Positions 46,701 to 59,275 are shown, counted from the stretch's first letter. The stretch: DNA of 64,000 bases from Brachypodium distachyon (GCF_000005505.3 NC_016135.3:3310001-3374000), one strand, 5' to 3'. The notes: a model not told the origin generated them from the sequence alone. Made by a program: numbers and translations.

Positions 46701-49477
46701 AGTAGAAATGAAACCACCCAACTAACACGAACGACAAACAAACAGACATAAACCTTACCGGCTCTCGTTGGGCCAAAAGCATCCCCACCTCTAATATCGA
46801 CATACAACTCGTTCAATTTAATCTTAAACACCCTGGCGCAAATATCAGCTCTATCGGAATGAACCTGCCCTGGCTCAAGAGACAAAGCCAAAGCAACCTC
46901 GTCCCACTTCGGATTGCACGTGAAAGTTACGAACAAATCTGGATCTCCATAAACCCTACATATGGCCATAGCGTCCTGATAATTTTGAGCTAAGTATCGA
47001 CGGGACCCTATGAAACTCGACGGCAGCAGAATGCGGAAACCCACATTCCTCCCAGTGGCAGCACCCTGACCAACTGCATCAGATAAACCTTGATAACTCT
47101 CGCCCCTAAGCTTATTTTGATTCCTACTAATATATGAAAGCCTATTAAACTCTATGCAAGAATATGCATCCACTTTGGCTTGATCAGAAAGACGACCATA
47201 ACATATATAAGGATTGGGCTGCCCTTGCCTATAATGACAACGATAGCAGTAATACTCAAGCATACTAACAACATCTCTGCCCACTAAAGGCTCATCGCCC
47301 ACGGGGACAAACTTTATGCCCTTATAAAACCCTTTCTCCCCGTAAGGAAAAAGAAGAGGGTATTGCAAAGACATAATGGCTGGGTGCAAAGAAAAAATCT
47401 GCTTCAAGGGCCCTTCCTGAAGCTGCACCACAATATCAAACTTGCTTTTGTCACCACTAAAATCACCAACAATAAGAGCGGCCAATTCAGGGGCCATTGG
47501 AGGACTATACACGTTAGGATCAGCAGAATCGGAACCAGCAATGCGTGTCGCCAGATCAGAACAGGATGGTGATTGAAGACGCTGGGACGCAACTCTAAAA
47601 GTCTTAACCAACACGTTGTGCTCATTCAACATCTGTAGCAAAGAACTGACAATGTCTGGATCAGCTGCATCACGTGTATCACCGGAAGATCCAAAAACAT
47701 TCATATGATGAGTTAACTCGTTCGCAATGTCGTAGACATACATCTGAGCAAACCGGGGTGGCTTCCCCTCCAACGCCACTAAAGAACCAATACGATGGGA
47801 CACAACACCGTGTATACGGAAAACATAAGGACCATTGCCCGTATTTATACTCGTCAACATCAACCCCCGTGGATGTGAATGCAAACAGTGAATTGTAAGA
47901 CCTGATGAGACAGCATAAACTCCTTGGAACGACGGTCGCCACCAAAATTGGCCAACTAACGCAAAGGAGAGGGCCAATCTGCGTAGCGAGGCAACACAAC
48001 ACGCCCACCTCTACAACACAAATTGTAAACGAGCGTCCCTTGGGAAACAGCAGAACCACGTTCAATTCTCTCAGAGCACCAAAATAAAGACCCACAAAAG
48101 AGGTATATATAATCAAGACCACCATGGTATGATCTATCAGGATAGCCGACTGCTCAGGTATGAGGGAAAACACACAGTCAAGAGGACCTAAGAACAATCA
48201 ACAGCACATATACATAACAAAACAAAGAAACCCCTCCCCACCACAAGACATGGGCAAACCCACAACAAACACAACGATCATTTTATAGACGATGGTTTCA
48301 AACGTGATTACTAATGTACCTCATTTTAATAAACTATCAGCCACTCAGTGCACCAACACTCATTTTCCTTTTTCGGCGTCAACAATCATACATGCACCCT
48401 TCCACCCAAACACTACCAAATTACGCAGGTGCATAACAACCTAACAACAACGCATGTACCAAACCTCAAATGACATTCTTAATGCATCTACTCTAAAACA
48501 TCCAAGAACCCAACTGCAAACCAATCATCACACACGCAGTTACCCAACAACAACATCTGATATAACCAAAACAAACAAACCTAAAGCTTTATACCGAAAC
48601 GTGAAACCATCCAACCATAAAAATTACCTTTCAGATAGGAGATGTAATCCTTAGATAGCCTAGGGAACCGATCGACAGGAATAGACCGCGGGGGCAGCCC
48701 TAAACAACAAAACAGAACCAACCGTTCATGGGAACACACCTCACAACCCAATCCAGCCAAACGGGGAAAAAAATACATCAACATCTGACTAACCAAACAA
48801 GCAAGGACGTCGATGCACACGGCTCCTCCTACATCTCTCGCGGGTAAAATTAGATCGAGCCAAAGGCAAAACCAAGCAGCCTACGAACACACAATCTGGT
48901 CGTCAGCACACACCACCAAGACACCAGAAATACCAGCACTAACGTACCGATAAGTCGACGCTAAACACTCGCCGGGATCGGAAACCCCTCACGCATGGCC
49001 CAGCCTGATCAGACGCCGGAACTACCCGAAAAACATCACACCAGGTGACAACCCCAAACGAAACAAAAATCAGCAAACAGAGATCACGTTAAGCTCAAAC
49101 GGAACAAAATAATAATCAAATCATGTAACGCAAACTGACAAGCGCAAAACAAACACAGAATCAACGAACCATTAGTTGGAGCACCAGTACCCGGCGGCAA
49201 GAGCGACCCAGAGGAAACGGCAAACCGCGCTCGAACGGCAGCCGCACGCGCACGCGCATTTACAGCCCCAGCATACATTCGAATCGAAACCCCAGTAAGC
49301 CCAGGCACCATGGGCTCATCTCAAGGAACACAGGCAGAGGCCAAACAACGCACCAGAACGCCGAACAGAACGGCCGGAACTACCACCGTCACCGCCATCA
49401 CTCTCATCCGACGAAGTCGAATCAGCCCGCACGGAGCAACTGCGTGAACGCTTCCTCGAAGAAGACTCGCAATCCAT
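43755..49477 (-). pseudogene. Helitron RepHel: HUH endonuclease plus Pif1-type helicase
   Basis: A likely start at 49477 opens MDCESSSRKRSRSCSVRADS. The N-terminal Helitron region appears near 48.1-47.9 kb (CCRGGRVVLPRYADWPSPL), then after a frame change in the 47977-46685 frame. The Rep catalytic motifs are present: HUH as GLPHAHMLVWLD (about 46630) and the two-tyrosine motif KYLFKYINKG (about 46210). The helicase has Walker A GHGGTGKM (about 45130), then LILWDEAPMSHRKCLE and LGGDFRQVLPV. The C-terminal part has AMTINKSQGQTLGRVGIYL and HGQLYVAVSRV, ending at 43755. Lesions include frameshifts near 47.95 and 45.07 kb and stops near 44654 and 44454. It nicked and unwound DNA for rolling-circle transposition when intact. 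Confidence 0.88.
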
Positions 49478-50356
49478 GGCACTAAAACGCGGCCAACAGA
49501 AGCGACAACATATGCAGGGGGGAAGAAAGAGAATGGCTTCACAAACCAGCAACTCGTGTGTACAAAAAGGAAGGACAGGGAGAAGGAAATCCCCAACACA
49601 ACAAATCAGCCGATAAGAGATCCGCGTACCTCGCAAACAAACGGAGACGCGACCAGCAACCAGCGACGAAAGAGACGGAGCAGCACGACCAAACACGACG
49701 GAGACAGCGTCAATCAGCAAGATCCCACCAACTCCCACCGCACAACCCTGCATGAAGACACCCAAGTCAGATCCAAACAACAATAATACAATAGAAAATA
49801 CCGAAGCTCGCGACCGCACACCGCCGCCACAAGCGCATAGCGTATCTGCCCTCAAGAACCAGCAGGCACCAATCCAGCGGTCGACGGCGACGACAAACGC
49901 GCTCGCAACCGAGAAAACGAAGAGGGGAACGAACCTCCGGTACGAACCAGCAGGGAACGAAATCCACAAGCGGCCGAATGACGAGCCGACAGCAGAGCAA
50001 CCGCTGGCCCTCAACAACACGACCGCCGGAAAAACAACCGGAAGCAGCGGCGATTCGACCGGCGAAACCACAGCCGGATAGACCCAAGCGTCAATGGGGA
50101 AGAGGAACACCAGCCCACGCCAAGAAGGAACCAGACCAGCAGCCACGTGACCCCCCGCACCGACCCAACGGACGGAAAAGCGCCCGACACGTAGCACACG
50201 AACCGCCTCCACGCATCTCACTACCATCCTGGCCCCACCAAAAAAGACAAACCGACAGAGCCCTGCCGCTGACAACACGGCCCCATCCCACAGTAAGCAC
50301 CCGCACGGAAAGCCTCAGAGCGACGAGAGGGCGAGGACTCCGCCCAGCCGTAGAGA

Positions 50357-50650
50357 TTGTAGGGATACTGCTTCTCTGCAAACCCGGTTTGAGATCGATG
50401 CTCGCCCCTCTACACGGAGGCGACTTCAGTTGGGAGATTTTTTTGTTTTGTGTTTTTAGAACAGTTGGGAGCTTTCTTTTTTCTTTTTGAGCGAAAGAAC
50501 ATTTTTTTTAGTAGTTGGGAGCTGGCTGGCTGGCCCTTTGTTCGCCTGCGTTCCTTTCATTAGGGCTTTGTTTGTATTTTGGGTATGCACCCACCCGGCC
50601 GGGCTCATAGCCCAATCCCCGTGGATCGGTGCGACCCGGTTGGGAATAAA
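50357..50650. other. Flank of the Helitron 5' end
   Basis: TC-rich and T-rich stretches, no gene recognised. An AATAAATACC-like TATA context occurs near 50646. Confidence 0.4.
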
Positions 50651-50796
50651 TACCAGCCCACCCGAACTTTCCTAACGCCCATGGAATATTTTTCCGAATC
50701 GGTGTCGTCAAAGACAAAGGAAAAAAAGATCTCTCTCTCACGTCTCAACCCGGAGGCAGCGTCGGCGCCTCAACAACCGGCCGCCCTCGTGTCACG
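50651..50796 (+). other. Possible 5' leader exon of the F-box gene
   Basis: GC-rich sequence with CT-rich initiator-like runs ends at a strong GTAAGC donor at 50797. The next convincing acceptor is TTTTCAG at 53606, just before the F-box ATG. The link is inferred; the intron would be about 2.8 kb and would hold the MITEs and minisatellite below. Confidence 0.3.
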
Positions 50797-51500
50797 GTAA
50801 GCTTCTCCTCCTCATTTTCTTCCTTCCGCTCTACTCTTCTCGCAAGGGACTCTCCGTACCATTACAAGAATAACGTTTTACCTTAAATCCAGGCTACCTA
50901 GGTGCTCGATCTTGGGGTTTTCAGGTCCGTATTTAGAAGAACCAGGTGCGGGTTCTTCTCGATTTGGGGGCTAGGTGTGCTGTGCTAGCTCGAATCAACC
51001 AGCCCACTTGAAGAACTTGACATTGTAAGTTGCAGCTAGGTACTCCACCACGTGGCATCTGGGCTTAATCAGCGATCTGTTAATATCAAGAGACTGGTTT
51101 TTCTACTCTCGAGTGTGTTGCTCCACTAATCTGGATCGTCTGACTGAATGGAAACGGAGGGCAGATAGGTATGGGTGACGACATATGCAGTGACTCAGCA
51201 GACGGTGTCTGACGGCATGGACATTGTTCACGTTTGTCCGATTGATGTAGTACGACCTACAAACAATAGTTATGTCCAAAAAAAAATCCCTGTTTCGTGT
51301 ACTACACAGCTATGGACCTGTATCTCTCTATATGTTGCCCTACTATATAATTTTTCCTCCCCCAACAATAGTGATGTCGTACCTACATGTCATGTCTGAT
51401 TTACTTTGAATGGTATAAGTATTTTCCAGATGCGATTGAAAGCCATGATGCACGTGTCCAAAAAGGACGTGATATTCGACACCACGACTGTTGTGTAATA

Positions 51501-52154
51501 CTCCCTTTGATCCTGAATTCTTGACTTAAATTTGCTCAAATATGGATGTATCTATTCTTAAAAGAGTAAAATGCACCCGAGGTCCCTATTCTTTCGTGAA
51601 GGTGTCAAGTAGGTTCCTAATTTTTGAAAATGCACGTTTAGGTCCTCATTGTTTGGTAAGTGGTTCATTCCAGGTCCCTCGCCTGTATGCACAGCTCCGC
51701 CGCATGATGTGGCTGCCACCTAGGCTTTGGGCCCACACATCAGGCGGTGACGTAGCGTTGCAATCTTACAGAAAACCCCCCGTGTGGCAAATGTTCCTAA
51801 AAAGAAAAATATGGCTACCAAGAGAAGGATGAGTTCTGCAAGAGTGGTAAAAAGATTCCATTTTTTAATACATGCAGATGTCACTAATCCTAGGTGGCAG
51901 CGCCACGTCGTCGCCTGACGTGTAGGACCAAAACCTAGGTGGCAGCCACGTCATGCGGCCGGAGCTGTGCATACAGTCGAGGGACCTGGGATGAACCACT
52001 TAACAAACAATGAGGACCTAAATATGCATTTTCAAAGATTAGAGACCTACTTGACACCTTCGCGAAAAAATAGGGACCTCAGGTGCATTTTACTCTTCTT
52101 AAAAAGTGTCTAGATACATGTAATATTTCGACAATAATTTAGGATCGGAGGGAG
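51501..52154. mobile_element. Stowaway MITE split by a Mutator-type MITE
   Basis: The left end CTCCCTTTGATCCTGAATTC and right end AATTTAGGATCGGAGGGAG pair, with TA at 51499-51500 and 52155-52156. Without the insertion and its duplicated target the element is about 113 bp. Confidence 0.85.
51564..52095. mobile_element. Mutator-type long-TIR MITE nested in the Stowaway
   Basis: Long inverted arms (GAGTAAAATGCACC to GGTCCCTCG and its complement) flank a GC-rich centre containing CCTAGGTGGCAGC. A perfect 9-bp duplication TTCTTAAAA is at 51555-51563 and 52096-52104. Non-coding. Confidence 0.9.
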
Positions 52155-52249
52155 TAGTAGATTTCGATTGCACGCAGAGGGTATGGGTTGCAGATCAGAA
52201 AAGTGGTGTGAGCTGTTGATTTTTTTACCAGAGATTTCATTTCATGTGT

Positions 52250-52690
52250 GTGTATATATATCAATTCTCTCTCACTCAAGAACATGTGTTTTCTCTCTCT
52301 ATATATATATCCATTTAGAATATGTGTTCTATCTCTCTACATATATATCCATTCTCTCTCAAAAATATGTGTTTTCTCTCTCTTTTCATATATATCCATT
52401 CTCTCTTAAGAATATGTATTTTTCTATCTATTCGATTTCGCCTCTCTCAATACACACACACTCTCTCTCTCAAGAATATATGTTTTCTCTATATATATAC
52501 ATATCCATTCTCTCTCAAGTATATGTGTTTTCTTTGTCTATTCTATTCATTCTCTCAAGAATATGTGTTTTCGTGTACTTCGATTTCGTCTCTCTCTCAA
52601 TATATGTACACACACGTTCTCACAAGAATATCTGTTTTCTCTATATATATACATATCAATTTTCTCTCAAAAATATGTGCTTTGTCTGTT
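52250..52690. repeat. AT/CT-rich minisatellite
   Basis: About nine degenerate units of 40-60 bases share TATATATCCATTCTCTCTCAA and GAATATGTGTTTTCTCT. Open frames across it are repeat artefacts. Confidence 0.85.
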
Positions 52691-53606
52691 TATTCGATCC
52701 ACGGCTGCAGTTCTTCTCTTGTACCCAACATGGAATGTTCTCATTTCAATATAGTCCAGCATATGGTGTTGTCATTAAATATTGGGTGACAGAATTAATA
52801 TAAAATGATATCATTATTGTTCTACGTTGGATGTGGTCATGGAAATACAAGACCAGAAAAGATGTCTGTTCTACCAGCATGCATGGACGCCAAATTCAAC
52901 TTGAGCGACGACCACTGCTCCAGGGGACGTGGGAACAGTACTCCACTGAAGATCCATGTACGGGACGCAGATGGGGTCTGAGACTGTTCGCGACCTTCCT
53001 GCCGTCAGTTCGCACTGTTACTTGCCGTCTATCAGTGGTGACGAGACGAGCGGTCATGATAGGCGGAGCATCGCGATGAGAGCAATCAAACGTTTTCCTA
53101 ATATCAATTATACTGCAGTTAGCTACTCCTGGCAATCGACAGCACTTGGTCTGTCGCTGCGCCTCATGCATGGATTTTCAAGTGTTTCTTCAGATTCTTG
53201 TTCACGAAACCCAGGTTCTTGATTCGTATCTGAATATCGTATCTCAGTTCACTGAAAATTGTAGCATTGGATGAATACTCATCTTGTTCAGACAAGGGTA
53301 TTGTATATTTTCAGAGAATAGTATTGTTTTTCAGGCATTTGCCGCTATTAAGATGCTTTGTCTCAGCCAAAAATCTTGGGTTGCATTTTTTTTCTTCCTT
53401 CAGAAGCTAGCTTGACACAACAGATGCATGAAACACAAGGAATAGGACAGATAGAAAATGTTGGGGGTAATAATTAAGTTCATTGATAGATTACCTAGTA
53501 ACAGAAATAAGATCGTGAAGCTACTGCATTGTTTCGGTTGGAACGACACAACTGTAAGGCTTAATCTCGTTTTTTATTCTGATAACCGTCAAAATTTTCT
53601 TTTCAG
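52691..53606. other. Spacer or intron before the F-box gene
   Basis: No gene recognised. TTTTCTTTTCAG at 53595-53606 is a good splice acceptor. Confidence 0.4.
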
Positions 53607-53628
53607 TGGCAGTAAGCTAACGAAAGCC

Positions 53629-54818
53629 ATGGACCTTAACAAGAAAGCTACTGCTGCCAACTTAACTGACGATCTAGTGGTCGATATCCTCTCCCGCTGA
53701 CATACAAGTCATTTTCCCGCTGTAAATGTGCCTGTAAGGCCTGGTCTGCCTTATCTTCTGATCCAGACTACCGCACAAAGCTGTCCAAAAAAGTAACTGC
53801 TGGCCTTCTGTACCAAAGCCATGGCAAGTCTGCTATCCCACTTGTTAGCCTGTCCCGGAATGATGGAGAAATTGATGGAATTCTTGCTGATGTGCCACAC
53901 TATGAGCATTTAGAACTTGTGGACTGCTGCAATGGTCTAGCCCTTTGTAAGTACAGGAACAGCTTTACTTCTCCAAGCATTTGCCGCTTCGTTGTGTGCA
54001 ACCCAGCAATACGACAGTGGAGGATAGTTCCTGATACTCATTGTGCGACAGATGATCCTCCGTGTGTAACTTTTTTGGCCTTTGATCCATCATGGTCACC
54101 ACAGTTCTACGTCTTCAACTTTCATCAGAGGCATCACCACCATTTGATACTTGGTACCAGGAAACTTGAGATATTTTTCTCTGGATGTTCGGCGTGGCTT
54201 GTGGATGAAACCTGGAACTCCGAGATAACTTTCTCTGGGAGGAAGCCACGCTTATTTCTTAATGGAATGCTGTATTTGGAGACCACTGGACATCAAGTTT
54301 TGGCATTCGAAGGCTTGGAGGCAATTAGTAATGGCATACCGCCCTATCACTGGACTATTACCTTGCCAGATGACTCTTTGTACGTGTGTGATTTTACTCA
54401 TGGTTGCTTCTGCAAATCTTCAGGGATCTTACACTATGCATTGCCAGATGATAATGGTCGTTCGATTGCTGTTTGGAGTTTAGATCATGCTTGGCATTTA
54501 TGGGCTTGGAATGTGAAGTGTCATCTTAGCATGAAAGATGCATTTGGAAGGAACGACTTTGTTTATTATAACGACGGTGGTCTTGATGGTGAGAGTGACT
54601 GGTTTTGGAACTGCGATTACCGGATTGTCGCTCTTGACTTGGATAGAAAGCTACTTCTCCTCTTTGACCAGAAGACAGACAACCTTCTTTTGTATGACAT
54701 CAGCACCGGGAAACTTCATGAGATACGAGATAGCTTTCAGTGGCCTCACAACTGTTACTTCTACTATGTACCGTGCTACTCGGAGCTTCCAGCACAAGAA
54801 CAACCTTCCGCGTACTGA
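53629..54818 (+). pseudogene. F-box protein gene with one-base frameshift
   Basis: ATG at 53629 opens MDLNKKATAANLTDDLVVDI, entering an F-box. After LSR near 53697 the frame runs to a stop, but shifting by one base gives a perfect continuation (TYKSFSRCKCACKAWSALSS) and then about 350 residues open to 54818. One base, expected C or T in a Leu codon, is missing. The rest resembles plant F-box-associated proteins: CNGLALCKY, VVCNPAIRQWRIVP, TFLAFDPSWSPQFYVF and repeated Trp/Asp blades. Such proteins would recruit targets to SCF ubiquitin ligases. It is either a recent pseudogene or a sequence error; everything downstream is intact. Confidence 0.8.
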
Positions 54819-55051
54819 ATGGCACCTTCTCTGTTCTGTCTGCATGCCGAAGAGACAATTCCTCTTCCCTAGACGCTGAATCACCCTGTATATTACGCCA
54901 GTCGGTGTCATCTGTGTAACGAGTCCAAGAACTCGCTTTATCATTTTGTACAACCTGAACTAGTATTATGTACGATCACACCTTTGTTGTTTTAATTTTG
55001 TTTCTTGTATCTATCCAAGCTCCCAGTTTACTACCTTGTTCAAATTTACTA
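54819..55051. other. 3' flank of the F-box gene
   Basis: AT-rich; no separate gene. Confidence 0.4.
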
Positions 55052-55300
55052 CTCCCTCCGTTCGAAAGTACAAGGAGTAGAAATTTTGTTGACCCTCAAA
55101 CTTTTTAGCCTTGACCAAACTTAGAGCAAAATGGATTAACATCCACTACTTCAATTGAATACACTATGAAAATATATTTCATGATAGATCTATTAATCTT
55201 GATTTTGGGACTCTAAATGTTGATGATTTTTCTCAGAAATTTTGGTCCAAGTTTGACAGTCAAAAATAATTATATGTTTTATATTTTAGAACGGAGAGAG
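55052..55300. mobile_element. Stowaway MITE
   Basis: CTCCCTCCGTTCGAAAGTAC at the left pairs with TATTTTAGAACGGAGAGAG at the right, with TA at 55050-55051. The right end is slightly decayed. Confidence 0.75.
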
Positions 55301-55689
55301 TGTTAGTGTATTACATGTAAGATTACGCGGGTTACTCTCTGCCTTTAATTGTTTCTTCGTAAGCGGGTTTCTGGCTATTTGAGGATATAAAGATCAATCT
55401 TCTTTTGGATGTAGCTAGTTTTTCTTTTTAAGTTTGAACTAGTGTTAGAACACTACAATACACCTGGACACCTGGACGTATTCAGACTTTCAGAGTTAGA
55501 GAAGAAAACCTCATAGTAAAAATGCATGCAAATTTTTTTGATGCAGCAGACCAACTGCATTGATTTTGACTAATTGACTAAACTAGTTGGAGGAGCACAG
55601 CAGTCCGCAGAGAGCTTACCCCTCCACTTTCAGTTTCGTCAACTTTAAAAAAATTAAACTTACGAACAGAATTTCCCAAACTTATGAAA

Positions 55690-56590
55690 GAACTTGCAAT
55701 TTGTCTACAATTTTTTATTTGAGAAATTTGACAAAATGGCATACTTTTCTTTGGTCTTTGCCACAAATGCACACATTTTTTCCATTAGACAAAATAACAC
55801 GGCTTTCTTTGACACATTGACATTTTTAGCCATTTTCCTTGAGCCCACATGTCATAATTTTCTGGACCAAATTACCACTGGCGCGAATTAGATTGGTCCA
55901 TCGATCTATCTACACGAACAGAGAGAAGGCTGGCTGTCAAAAAAAAAACAGAGAGAAGGCTCCTCGGGCAGGAGACTCTTCGCCTCGTCTGGCAGGAGAG
56001 GTCGTCACTGCCGGTGCCGGAGGAGGCCGCCACCGCCGCTGTCCCCACGATTGCAGGCAAAATCCAAGTCGTTTGCGTCCGCCGCGCGGGTGAGCTGCTA
56101 GCGGGTAGCGGCTCGCCTCTGGAAAAATGTGTGCCATCTCTCCACGCTCCTTCCGAGGATTACTGGATTAGGCCCATCGAATGGGCTCCCCGCTCCGGCG
56201 ATTTCCCCCCACCCCGACGGCCATCTCTCCTCGCTCCTTCCGACCAAGGTAACTCCCTTTCCAGTTTCCACTCCCTCGTGTCTGGATCCTGCATGCTCCC
56301 AGCGCGTAGGAGAAGCTGGCCGCGTACCTCCTCGATCGACGGCCTTCAGCCTGGCCGGCGAGCGTGCGGGCGGCGCAGGAGCATGGGGAGCAACGGAGCG
56401 ACGAGAGACCAGCCACGGTGGCGCGGTGGGAGAGCGCTTTTCTCTCTGCATGTGCAATGCGATCGATATTTTACGTAGATCGCCAGGGGTAATTTGGTCC
56501 AGAAAATTGTGACATGTGGGCCTAAGTCGAGAAAATAGCTATAAAAAAAAGGTTGTTTTGTCAAGGTATCAAAGAAATATGTGCCTTCTT
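55690..56590. mobile_element. Long inverted-repeat element with GC-rich cargo
   Basis: GCCCACATGTCATAATTTTCTGGACCAAATTACC near 55840-55875 is matched in reverse complement near 56473-56520, and similarity continues outward to TTTCTTTGA. The arms enclose about 600 bases of GC-rich DNA unlike the flanks. This layout resembles a Pack-MULE or other cargo-carrying TIR element. No target duplication was confirmed. Confidence 0.55.
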
Positions 56591-57430
56591 GTCCTTGGAG
56601 GAGCGGCGGATTCCAGCCACTCGCCAGTAGAAGGATTCCCCTGTTATTGTTTTAGGTTTTCCTTTGTGACGAGACGAAACGGTGGCGACATCTTGCACTA
56701 AACGTAAGCTCCTTTCCGCATTGTCCTTGCTTAAGTGGAGTGTCCAGCACTAGTGGAGGGTGTGTGGAGCTACGTGTCCGACGAATCCCTTGGAATTAAT
56801 CCGGTCCATTTTCTGGGACTCTTTCGATCTATGGTTCTCACCTCTGGCGATCGTTGCTACTCTCGTGCGTTGGTCCTCTGCGGTGACTTTCCAACCGTCA
56901 ACTATAACAAGCTCTCATTTGACAAACTTTGTCCGGCTCTGGTGATGAGGGGCGAGGATAGTGTCCCATTTCAAATGCTTGTTGCCGTCGCTAATTGGAG
57001 TAACAACCTATTTGTAATCTTTATTACTTTTAAGATCTTTGTACTGCTACAATGATCATCAATAGATGGACAATTTTGCAAAATAGAAAATACCTCCCAT
57101 GTAACTTTTTCGATTCGCCTCTCAGATTTGAAAGTTGAAACAAAATCCGAGTTGAAATTTGGAAAACTTGGAACATGAGAGAGGAACGAACGATTTTCAT
57201 TTTGCCTTCCAGAAGTGAGCACTCGAAGACATGGAATTGGTGATGGTGCAAATCCTGGTCTAGTGTCTGGTGCAAGTTTTCTTGACTGGCGGTTTCAGTG
57301 TTATTTCTCTTGAGCTCTTGGTATGATACTCATTAGTGATTCCTTTGTGTTGTCTCGGCATTTCTGCTGCCTTTGATGGCCTCCTTCTTTATGTCAATAT
57401 TGTCTCGTTCATATGACACAATCGATGCTA
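56591..57430. other. Intergenic, no gene recognised
   Basis: Short frames near 56735-57055 have no recognisable domain. Confidence 0.4.
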
Positions 57431-57554
57431 CTCCCTCAGTCCAACAAAGGATGTATCAACTTTGACCAAATTTGAATGCATTTATACATTAAGTCATGTC
57501 TAGATACATCCAAATTTTGACAAACTTGAGACATCTTTTGTTGGACGGAGGGAG
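57431..57554. mobile_element. Stowaway MITE
   Basis: CTCCCTCAGTCCAACAAAGGATG pairs with CATCTTTTGTTGGACGGAGGGAG, with TA at 57429-57430 and 57555-57556. Confidence 0.9.
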
Positions 57555-57932
57555 TACAATATTCAACCACACCCAGTTCTCAATTTCATTAGCTTGATGC
57601 TTAGATGTTGTTTTTGTTGAACTTCATGCTCTGTGGTTGTGCGCTCCGCGAAGATGATTCGCACCACGCATCCACATCCCTCTCTTTGTCTCTCCCACTT
57701 GCCCCCGCCAACTCCCCTCGCTCGACTGCACTGCCGTGCCGCCTCCTACCCTCCCTCTCCTTGCCCGACTGCACTTCTGCGCCTCTTCCTCGCACCGTGC
57801 CGTCAAGCCTGACGATTCATGGATCTCAAGCGTCGCCGCCGTTGACAAGGAGATCCGTCTCCAAGCCAAGGAAGATACATCTTCTTTTTAATTGATAATT
57901 GAAAGTTAAGAAAAGAAAGAGGATCGAGACGT

Positions 57933-59060
57933 TGACTAGAGAAGGGGGGGAGGTGAATAGGCAACTACAAATTTTTCACTTACTTTTAACAATTTAGGTG
58001 CAGCGGAATATAAAGGTTATCTAAATGCAATTAAGTGAAACAACCTATACGATGATATACTAGCAAGTAACAGGAACAAACACAAAGCAATTAAGCTTGG
58101 GTAAAAAAGTAACCAAAGGGCTCGAAGGAGAGACGGATTTATCCCGATGTTCACTTTCTTGGGAGGAATCTAGTCACCATTGGAGGGGTGAGGGAACCAC
58201 GAAAGGTATACCTAATAGCCGTGAAAGGGCACACCCAATCTCCTTGAGCCTCCCACACCAAAGTAGGAGCTCAGTCACTAAGTGGTTGGCCTTGAGGTGG
58301 CCACCGGACCTTCACAAACTTGACGGGGCAAATCCACAGAGAATAGATGCTCCCGAGGCGACTCCAACCGTCTAGGAGTCCTCACAACTCCAAGAGTAAC
58401 AAATCAAGTGATGAACTTCAAGAGGGACGAACCCCTTCGGTGGATGTGTAGATCTAGGGCTCCTCTCTCTTTTCCCTCAAAGGATCGATTGATTTGAGCG
58501 AGCGAATGGGAGCTATTTGAGCTTTTGAGCTTTGGGCAAAAATGAAGATGCAAAGGGGCAGGCTCAGCTCAGTGGGGAAGAAAGGCACCCACGAAGAAGA
58601 AGGATGCGGCCTATCTAAAGATCCACCCAGAAATCTGCCCGTTGGGGCTGAGATGCACTGCCCGGAATTCACCCGAAACCTCGAGAGGAATTCCGGACGA
58701 TGCATCGTAGCGAAGCTCTACGTAGGCTCCGGAAGAACTCTGTATAGCCTGGATTGCGGATGGCTTCCGGAGGAGCCTCCGGGTGAGTCCAGAAACCACT
58801 GGACCCATCTGGAGGTACACCCAAAGGGCCGGCCGGGTTCCGGATAGCACAGAGCCCACCCAGAGGACACCCGGAACCTCCGGCAGGCTTCCGGCCTTCA
58901 CAAAGTAGCACATCACAGGAAATTCAATAGAAAATTTGCTTGGAATGGAACTAGGCTTTGTTATGCCTGTTTGTAGGGGTAAGTATGTGGATTAGGATGT
59001 GTATAGGAAACGTAAATCCACTTGAAGTTCATCACAAGATCCCCCTTAATAATACGGCTT
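57933..59060 (-). repeat. Copia-type LTR, apparently solo
   Basis: On the minus strand it ends with CTATTCACC, a C run and TTCTCTAGTCA, the usual 3' end of grass Copia LTRs. The body has CCGGAAGCC/CCGGAGG motifs and a promoter-proximal AGCTC-rich stretch. No gag, pol or second LTR is seen. The far boundary near 59060-59090 is approximate. Confidence 0.6.
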
Positions 59061-59275
59061 TTCTATGACTCAAAGAAGGTAAAATAACACAAATTTAAAT
59101 GTACCGCTTTCTTCATCCTTCATCCTTTTAGCCAATACACCACACATGCTTTGATGATCTTTTTAACTTAAACCTGTTCACTCACTTAGCATTAAATATC
59201 TACGCATGATGTCATTTACACCAAAACCCACTTAGGGGACGAGATGTCCTTTCAAAAAGCAAAAGTTAAAAGTTA

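Larger units (their letters stand above)
25716..50356 (-). mobile_element. Large autonomous-type Helitron, split by a Gypsy element
   Basis: Minus-strand RepHel and RPA-like exons define it. The putative 5' end is at 50356 (minus strand reads A then TCTCTACGG). The putative 3' end at 25716 reads CTAG after a small GTGAT/ATCAC hairpin, but the expected flanking T is absent, so that end is uncertain. Both parts, 25.7-30.7 and 41.7-50.4 kb, share an A+C-rich plus strand that the intervening Gypsy DNA lacks. About 13.7 kb remains after removing the Gypsy element. Its genes are broken. Confidence 0.75.

Noticed and set aside
49316..50278. 320-codon minus-strand frame at the Helitron 5' end
   Set aside because: Only the last part after 49477 looks like protein (RepHel start); the rest is hydrophobic low-complexity leader DNA.
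52168..52803. 211-codon plus-strand frame
   Set aside because: It is a product of the minisatellite; frames are open in three phases with the same repeat.
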